From Porites lobata (Eukaryota > Cnidaria > Anthozoa > Scleractinia > Poritidae): DNA of 64,000 bases. The number at the start of each line of letters is the position of its first letter. The first letter of the stretch is position 1. The position numbers were made by a program, and so were the translations under genes. Under the pieces are notes generated by a model. That model worked only from the letters and a program-made list of their open reading frames with translations, was not told the origin of the DNA and searched no databases. This document shows, piece by piece, positions 57,331 through 64,000 of this stretch. The stretch spans positions 1,691,501 through 1,755,500 of the forward strand of contig CALNXK010000013.1 in the NCBI GenBank assembly GCA_942486035.1, given 5' to 3'.

Positions 57331-57641
57331 AGCCAATCAGAATTACTTCCGTTCCGCCATACTCGCGAGCTCTCGCGCGTGTTCTACGGCCGTGAAAGAG
57401 CAGTGGAAAGCCATTTTATTGACTGCGATTAACTGCACATTTCTTCGTTCTTGTGTATTGATGGCGATTAACTGCACATTTCTTCGTTCTTGTGTGCTTT
57501 TCTTAGATGTAGAGTATTTTAGTTTTTACTGTATAGAAGGTGCCCAGTTTAAATATTAAAGTCGATAAAATGTGTAGTGTGTTTAAACCTTGCCAGTAGC
57601 TTAGATATCATTCTGCGGAGTTGAAGGCGTTGGAGTTGCGG
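57331..57641 (+). promoter_or_regulatory. Second candidate promoter/first exon
   Basis: A CCAAT box (AGCCAATCAG), an ETS-like ACTTCCG and a YY1-like CCGCCAT occur together at 57331-57360, followed by the CpG-rich CTCGCGAGCTCTCGCGCG. A donor-like CGG|GTGAGT lies at 57642. A coding frame is not evident, so this is judged on motif clustering only. Confidence 0.4.
57421..57495. repeat. Tandem duplication, period 39
   Basis: GCGATTAACTGCACATTTCT and TCGTTCTTGTGT occur twice, at 57425-57455 and 57464-57495. Confidence 0.85.
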
Positions 57642-57647
57642 GTGAGT

Positions 57648-58832
57648 GAATAAGCTTTTCAAGATTTTTCCCAGTGTTTCATCTTCCCAATTGCGTTACT
57701 CTAATTGATCGAACGGTTTTTCGATTCCATTTCTTCTTGAGAAGACTCTTCTTATATCATGCTTATATCAGAATCTTCATAAATACGTAAGGTTAAATTT
57801 AATTTCACTCTCAAGCTGCTTTATTTTTTATCGATCTCTTTTATCTGCAAGTAAGATTGTAAACATTCTGCAAGATTTTCTCTCTGACAACCAGTTTCTG
57901 ACTTAGAAGATTGAAATAACTGATTTTCTTTTGTCTGTTGTTTTTCTTGTGCCGTCTTTTATAACAAAAACAATACAGGTCACTTGTTACAACTTTATCA
58001 ACGGTCTTCACGTTTTAAAGCTACATAATTTGCATTTGTTGAAGATCACTTAGTAAACGAGGCATTAATTTTTTTGTTGTTTATAACCAGTCACAGTGCT
58101 GTCCACTCCCGGATAATCGGGGCGACTCCACATTTTGGACTGTATCCCCCGGTTTCCAGATTAGAGTCTGATATCTCCCGGATAATCGCCTCAATTGCTA
58201 TTTCTTGTACATTAGACTTTCCGACCATAAAAGTTCAAATACTTTGCGTTGTTTAAGCTACTGCGGGAAAGTTTCCCAATAAATTCTGGTATACCACGGT
58301 AATTTAAGCAATAATGTGACTAAATATTATCTGTTTGTGCCATATACGTCGATCGGAATCAACGAGCATTTTTGGCACAAATGACGTCATTTGCCGTTTG
58401 AGATGACCTCATCTATCATTTCGTCCCTATCAATTCTCAATATTTGATGACGTGGGTGGTTGACAGCCCTGCAGTCATCTTCCTCCCAGTCTGGTAATAT
58501 GTCTTCTAAGGTTATGTCTGAATCTTGGCGAAGAAAATGACACCATGGATTCTTCTATTTCAAGTGTGGTGGACATCGCTGAAGACTTCATTCAAGATCT
58601 CCATTCGATTACAGAACCTCACATTAGTTTTACAATCTAACTTTGGGGAAGGTTGTGTTGTTCCTAGCTAATTTTGGTGCATTTGTTCAATGCTTTAGAA
58701 CTGGCATTAATGGTTAACTAAGAATTCTTAAAGCTTAAACAGGGGCTTAAATTAAGTCCTTGGTAAGCTGAACATTTTGTACTCTTATAATAAAAAAATA
58801 TGTCTTACAGGGTAACCGTATGTATAGTACAG
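57648..58832. other. No gene recognised
   Basis: A repeated word CTCCCGGATAATCG (58106, 58177) may mark a decayed repeat. Nothing else is supported. Confidence 0.4.
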
Positions 58833-59220
58833 TTGTTGGCTTCACACTAAAAGCGAAGTTAGTTTCAAGTAAGCACTTGATTCAAGTGCACTTGGAAACC
58901 TTACGTTTCTCTGTAGAAAACATGGCTTCACACTTTCTTGACAAAGTTTATTACTTGAAATAAAAAAAGCTGTCAATCTCGATCTCTCCGTTCATTAGAA
59001 TCTTGGAACCGCTGCACGTGCAGCATGCACATCGTGCAAATGGCTTCCATATTTGTTTTTGGTCAGGTGTGTTCTCAAGTGTGGTGTAGCCTATCCTTGG
59101 CGGCGAACTTAGGCTTCTTTGAACTGCAAAAGTTTCCATGGTTACCCCGTCACACTCAAAGAAAGTTACAATTGCAAGGACCCTTACATCATACTTGAAG
59201 CTCTAGTTTGAAGCCAACAA
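58833..59220. mobile_element. Possible MITE, TTGTTGGCTTCA termini
   Basis: TTGTTGGCTTCA at the left and TGAAGCCAACAA at the right are perfect inverted 12-mers, extended imperfectly (CTTCAAGTA-like words). No clear target duplication, so the ends are provisional. Confidence 0.5.
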
Positions 59221-59433
59221 CAAGTATCTTGAGTACGTTTAGTGTCATCGAAGCAAATGACAACGAGAATGTACATGACAGGTAGTATTTATATAAGACT
59301 ATTAAGCTAAAAAAGCCTAAGTGTACCAGAAATCGAGCAAAAGGTAAGCTTAATAAAATAAAACTCAAACCTACAATACCCTACAATAAATGGTGTCCTC
59401 TCGATCTTGTTTACATCCATTTAATAATAATTA

Positions 59434-59614
59434 TTATTATTCATTCACAATATTTCCCAGATTCTGATTGGCTAAAGGCACACGCGTAATTCATCATAAC
59501 CAGTTGCTGATGACCAAATTTGGAAGAATTTTGTGTTTAACGAGGAAATGACGCCAAAAATGCAGCGTTCTTGCAGGTTAAAGTACCGTTGACCGAGAAG
59601 ACCTGGGGACGAGG
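59434..59614 (+). repeat. Second copy of the Crypton-like 5' end
   Basis: Aligns by eye with the reverse complement of 11830-12009. Just after it, GAAAACAAAAAATGGCTTTC places an ATG-GC at nearly the same position as the recombinase start at 11797, but no recombinase sequence follows. The end near 59800 repeats a GTGTAATTCACATAA word in direct, not inverted, orientation, as expected for an element without inverted termini. Confidence 0.65.
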
Positions 59615-61665
59615 TTGAGTTGCTTTGGTTGTGAAAACAAAAAATGGCTTTCTCAGTTTCTCTTGCTTTAATCCGAAATAATCTCACAAAAATTTTCAAA
59701 ACCGCGCGCCATGTTAGCTCATGTTGAACAAAGCAATCAAAACAAGTTTTCCGTGACGTGATCCATGCATCTGTTCTCTGATAGATCATGGGCAACGACC
59801 AATCACAGCGCCCGTGTAATTCACATAATTGTATAAATAAAGGTTAGATATGGTTTCCAGTGCAGTTTGGTATTAACTAGGACAAGTTCGCTTTTAAAAG
59901 AGTCGATAATGATGTTGGGTTCTGTCAAAAACAAATGAGTGCAAACTAATGCAAACTTGAACTAGAAACCACAATTGTATTTGTTAATAATATACTAACA
60001 TATAATTACATCATTCTCACCCAGGAATGAAACAACTAAAGCAGGCTGCTCAACTCACTTCGCACTGTACTCCGTCCGTGCCAAAAGAAGTAGTTTTACC
60101 TTGTGCTTTGGTTTTGTGAACTGTATCTCAATTATAGCTGATCTTAGAATCATTATTTTTCTTTAGTCATCTGTGTAAATCTCTGGTTCATAACTTTCAA
60201 ATTTTCTCAGACAAAGCATAAGTTTGCAGCATGTTAAGGATCCCATTTGATATTGGCTGTACTCTATGACATTGCTTGATCACTGACCAATCAAAATCCT
60301 TGCTTTGATACCTTTTTCTACAATGAATTACCTTCTATTTCTGTATTGCATTAACCAAAAAGTGGATAAAAATTATTTTCATGACTATTTTTTTTTTCAT
60401 TTCTGATGAGTGATGAACAGACAATGGTGCAGAAATCGCAAAAGCAGTGCACATGATTTTGCTTCGAAATTACCTAACGTCTGATCAGACTCACACTGCT
60501 GGCCACTGAGAGATCTCGAATAATGCTACTTACGGAATAACAAGGCACATGCATTACTCATAATGGCCTTGGAGTTAAATATTACCTAGAATTAGCTCGT
60601 AAGTGCAAATTTAAGTACCAAGTTATGGCTTCCACCAACTTCAAGTCACTTAGCAGCAGGGTAGGAGGCACAAAGGCAAAGGTTCTCTGGGCCACCACCT
60701 CATAATTGCTCAGCCAGTAGTTGACTTAAAAAAACCAAGGCAAAGAAATTCAATACCTCAATATCGGCAAAAGCTACAACCGGTGATAATAATCATTATT
60801 CATTATAAATAATTATCTGTTTTGATGATCAACCTTGCTTCCATGAGTTTCTCTTTATCAGTCCACCTTCTGTGTTGTCCATTTTCTCTCTTCTCCTGGC
60901 AAACAAAAGTAACAAAAAGCATCTTAGCAATTGTTGCAAGTTGTTTGCTATGCAGTACTCAGTGTTCCAGCCAAGTCTTAGAAGCGAAAAAGTGACAAAT
61001 TTGCATATTACAATTATTTTTTTACTTGTATGTCCTGGATATATACGTCCATAAACACCCATAACTATAACAGGTGTTTTAAACTGCTGTCACTTGTATG
61101 ATAATTACCATAAAAAAAGTAGAATGCAAGGAAAAAAACTCATGGAAATCAAAGGATTGGTTATAAAATGGCAGCGTCCCCTTGTCCCGCCCTTTCGTGA
61201 AGCTCCAGTACTGGAAGCCGACCCATTGCAACTGGTAGCGACGGTATTTACAGGAAAAAGAACAATATGACCTGCAAACGTTATATACACATGAAAAAGG
61301 AAACAATATAAACACCGTTACCTTACTTTTTAAGCACTAGAGGTCGTATAAATTTCCATGATGCCGATTCCTTTCAAACTGAAAGCCCCTGCAAGCCTGT
61401 AAAAAATTCACTAAAGTCTCTAAAGACACCACGCAAGTTGTTTTCACCTCTTGAGTATTAGAGACGTTATGTAAAGAAGGAATAGTTAGCGAAGTTTTAG
61501 GCGAAAAATTGAGGCGAAATAAAGAAAAAAAACTCTTACCAAGACAGTTGACGACTGAAAACACTATTGAAAACACTATTTATTTTCCTCCGGGATAGTC
61601 GCTCAATCAAGGAGGACCAGGGTGGGTCCTTTTAGCTTGCAGTTTTCCTAGAGTCGTTTCAATGA
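59615..61665. other. No gene recognised
   Basis: The minus frame 59472-59795 overlaps the Crypton-like repeat and is not a gene. ORFs at 60829-61062 and 61079-61315 have no features. Confidence 0.4.
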
Positions 61666-61680
61666 AACGATATGAAACTT

Positions 61681-62187
61681 TTTTTTTTTAATAACTTTCT
61701 TATTACCACAACAACTATTGACATACATATAGTAGTATATACATAATATTGTAGTGAAATAAAATCACACAAAAAGTCATACAAGATATTTTATTTCAAG
61801 TCAAGGGATTCTACGTTTTATCCTTCTTAGCTCTTCTTATATATTGTTAATGCAATAGATTTTGTGAGTGGTTATTTTTAAAGCGAGACCATTTCCGTAC
61901 AAAGACGTTTGAGTCGTTATTGTGGAATGCAATCTGCTTTTCAATTTCTATCGAGTTGATAAGTACCTGTATATGCACCTGGTGTGTATGCAATTTCTAG
62001 CTATAAGGAGTAGGTGATGAAAGAGAAGGTCTTTTATGTCGTCAATGAGACCGAAACAGAGAGACAAAGAGGGAGAGACGTTTTCTAAATCTTTGAAGTT
62101 TTGAGAGAGCCACTCGAACATGCTCGTCCAGAAGTTCCGAGTGTATTTGCAAGTCCAGAATAGATGAACAAGGGTTTCTTTTGTTCC
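61681..62187 (-). mobile_element. 507-bp 5'-truncated LINE insertion with 15-bp target duplication
   Basis: Flanked by exact AACGATATGAAACTT copies (61666-61680 and 62188-62202). On the minus strand it ends in a poly(A) tract next to the left copy. The frame 61948-62214 reads GTKETLVHLFWTCKYTRNFW then TSMFEWLSQ, the zf-RVT-like C-terminal block of LINE ORF2; its apparent first residues lie outside the insertion in flanking DNA. A frameshift near 61965 separates the last part (EKQIAFHNNDSNVFVRKW). Dead copy. Confidence 0.85.
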
Positions 62188-62202
62188 AACGATATGAAAC
62201 TT

Positions 62203-64000
62203 ATATGAAATCAAATAGGTATAAATTGAAAGACACTGGCCCCTTGAAATAACCGGGAACTCATCATTTCGTGGTGATTGTCTAAAGTTAGAATACAGGT
62301 CCGACCAAATACTGATTGCAAGTCAGATTTGGCCTGATGACCATAACGACTTTGATTGGTCCGCAACCAAGTAAATCACACGAAGGAACATTCGTGCTAA
62401 ATCACGTGACTGTGATTTGCATTTAGCACAAGCAATAGTCGGTCTACCAACAGATAATAGAGAGCTTAAGCAAGCGACGTTTTATAGCCATGGACGGAAA
62501 CAGGAAGTGAACATTTCGCGTGCCAGGACAGTGGTCTCTCCCAGATTTGCAAACTAATCGTCTCTATTAGTGAAAAGATACTTAACAATATAAATGTAGC
62601 GTGAAGACAGGTTAAATAGGGAAACAGGTCACTTCCGGTTGCCGTCCGACAACACGCCTCTCCTTTGCGACAACACTCTTGAGCGTGTATGGTTTCTTTT
62701 CCAAGGAGACGCGTGAACAAAAATTCCCACTTCGTGCATTCTCCCCCTACAGATGCGGGACACACGCTACGGGATGGTTAAAGGGGGCTCATCCCGAGGA
62801 ACACGAGGGTAAGGTGACACGACAGGTGTGCTTCGACTGGAGTTCAAATTATTACCGTTGGTCCGTCAATCTGCAGTGGGTACTATCTGTATTTCATCAG
62901 TTTTTTGCTTTTAAAAAATTGATAATTCAGTTGTTTCTTCGTTATTCTTCTCGGTTCTCGGTCGTGTTGGCGTCAATACACGGGTATATATATGTATCCT
63001 TGAGATACGACGAAAATAAACAAACTTTGTATATCTAGAGAGACCCGTATTCCTTCATTGAAATCGGGTCTCTATTACCGCCTTTGCCAATGACACATAA
63101 TTGCACAGCCTTTCCAGAAGAATCACAATCCTCTCTGACAGTGTTTTACAGTCTCTATTAAGAGTGGATGTCCGTAAAAATCAAACAAAATTTAAAACCC
63201 TGAAAAATCGATTCTGCTCATGTTTTAATTTCAAGTTAGAAAGTGGAATGTCTTTGGGGAACCATGGTATAGTTCGTTTGGTTAAATATTGTTCTGTTTG
63301 GAAAAAAATGCAAATTACCGAGCGCCGCCGAAAATGTCGAAAAGACGGGAGATTTTTTGGCCTCACCTTAGTGATGGTAGGGTCAAAATGGTCAAAATTG
63401 GCCGATTTATGGTTGATTTTTAAGGAGAGAAATTGGCTCCTAGACCATATTTTTGAAACGAAAAAACTTTATTTACAAACCACGGGTGTTAATAGACGTT
63501 ACCTTAACCTTGAAGAGTATGTCTTACTTGGCTTACTTGGCGAGTCCGTACATTCCTTACTAATTTGGCCTAAATTATTGCAATCAAAACAGAGAAGATT
63601 AGCACATTCACGCGCGAAATGCCCAAAGCGATTATATTTATGGCACCTCAGGAATTGATCTTGTTGAAACAAACGAACTTGAAAACGCCCAAATCCGCGT
63701 AAAGTAGCAGGAAGGTGACGATTAATTAAGAATGACAGAAAATATGTGAACCCCGTTGCGAATCTTTGTTCGCTGATGGCAATTACGATACGTATTCAGT
63801 CCGGAATGTCCCTAAATTTAAGGACAGGGCCAACTGGTCACGCGACACTTTTCAACCAATGAGAGGGCACGCTTGTGTTTATCAACAAACAAATCAAAAC
63901 ATCGCCCCAGTGATCAAAAATTTTCAAAACAACGGACGGAGTCGGACAGAATTAAAGATGAGCTTACAGTACTCGTCTAGGTTTCACATTTAATATTTCA
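62203..64000. other. No gene recognised; possible promoter-like patch at 62630-62820
   Basis: An ETS-like ACTTCCGGT (near 62630), CpG-rich sequence and a donor-like G|GTAAGG (62819) might mark a gene start. The 185-codon frame at 63101-63658 has no ATG at its start (TTG) and no recognisable domain; a basic segment (KMQITERRRKCRKDGRF) is its only feature. Unproven. Confidence 0.35.

Noticed and set aside
62679..63038. 119-codon plus-strand ORF
   Set aside because: No recognisable domain; it overlaps an opposing ORF of equal length and a donor-like site lies inside.
63101..63658. 185-codon plus-strand ORF
   Set aside because: It begins at TTG, has no domain, and I found no repeat or splice evidence. 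Left as unproven.

Overview
The window is eukaryotic, animal DNA, most likely from an anthozoan cnidarian such as a reef coral. I infer this from three things: AT-rich, intron-style gene spacing, several lineage-expanded rhodopsin-class receptors, and a dense load of short foldback elements, tRNA-derived repeats and Penelope-like elements that I recognise from memory as typical of coral genomes. No organism-specific marker gene is present, so the assignment is an inference.

The main host genes are five single-coding-exon G-protein-coupled receptors: 14373-15320 (-), 19571-20656 (-), 34433-35521 (+), 40901-41794 (+) and 53861-54757 (+). The last four form one paralogous group. They share TM1-TM3 and TM7 signatures, lack the usual TM3 disulfide cysteine, carry a similar short serine-rich motif in the C-terminal tail, and each has a splice-acceptor-like sequence 4-60 nt before the start codon. 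The first is a different, atypical receptor. A long exon at 8976-9891 encodes a LicD/fukutin-related transferase-like domain. Weaker gene candidates are an exon at 39554-39785 (-), a 54-codon one-helix ORF at 40338-40502 (-), a signal-peptide-bearing ORF at 13465-13716 (-), and two promoter/first-exon candidates near 55.4-55.6 kb and 57.3-57.6 kb.

The rest is mostly mobile DNA. 1-13 kb: a LINE tail, minisatellites, foldback elements, a 1,018-bp inverted-repeat transposon lodged inside a tRNA-SINE palindrome, and a broken Crypton-type tyrosine-recombinase gene. 18-31 kb: a foldback element, a SINE, a decayed LINE reverse transcriptase and a decayed mariner. 33-38 kb: a minisatellite, a 425-bp foldback insertion with a 15-bp target duplication, and a foldback element. 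43-47 kb: a foldback element, a minisatellite and a Penelope-like composite with three partial copies, each holding a type I hammerhead ribozyme. 48-62 kb: more foldback elements, a 790-bp MULE-like element with a 10-bp target duplication, a second copy of the Crypton 5' end, and a 5'-truncated LINE with a 15-bp target duplication.

The most notable structure is the Penelope-like composite. Two hammerhead ribozymes lie 621 nt apart on the minus strand, as in self-cleaving retrozyme-like units, with a perfect 64-bp inverted repeat around a long (TA)n tract between them and a third ribozyme in an inverted copy. I did no database searches or folding computations; all pairings and alignments were done by eye.
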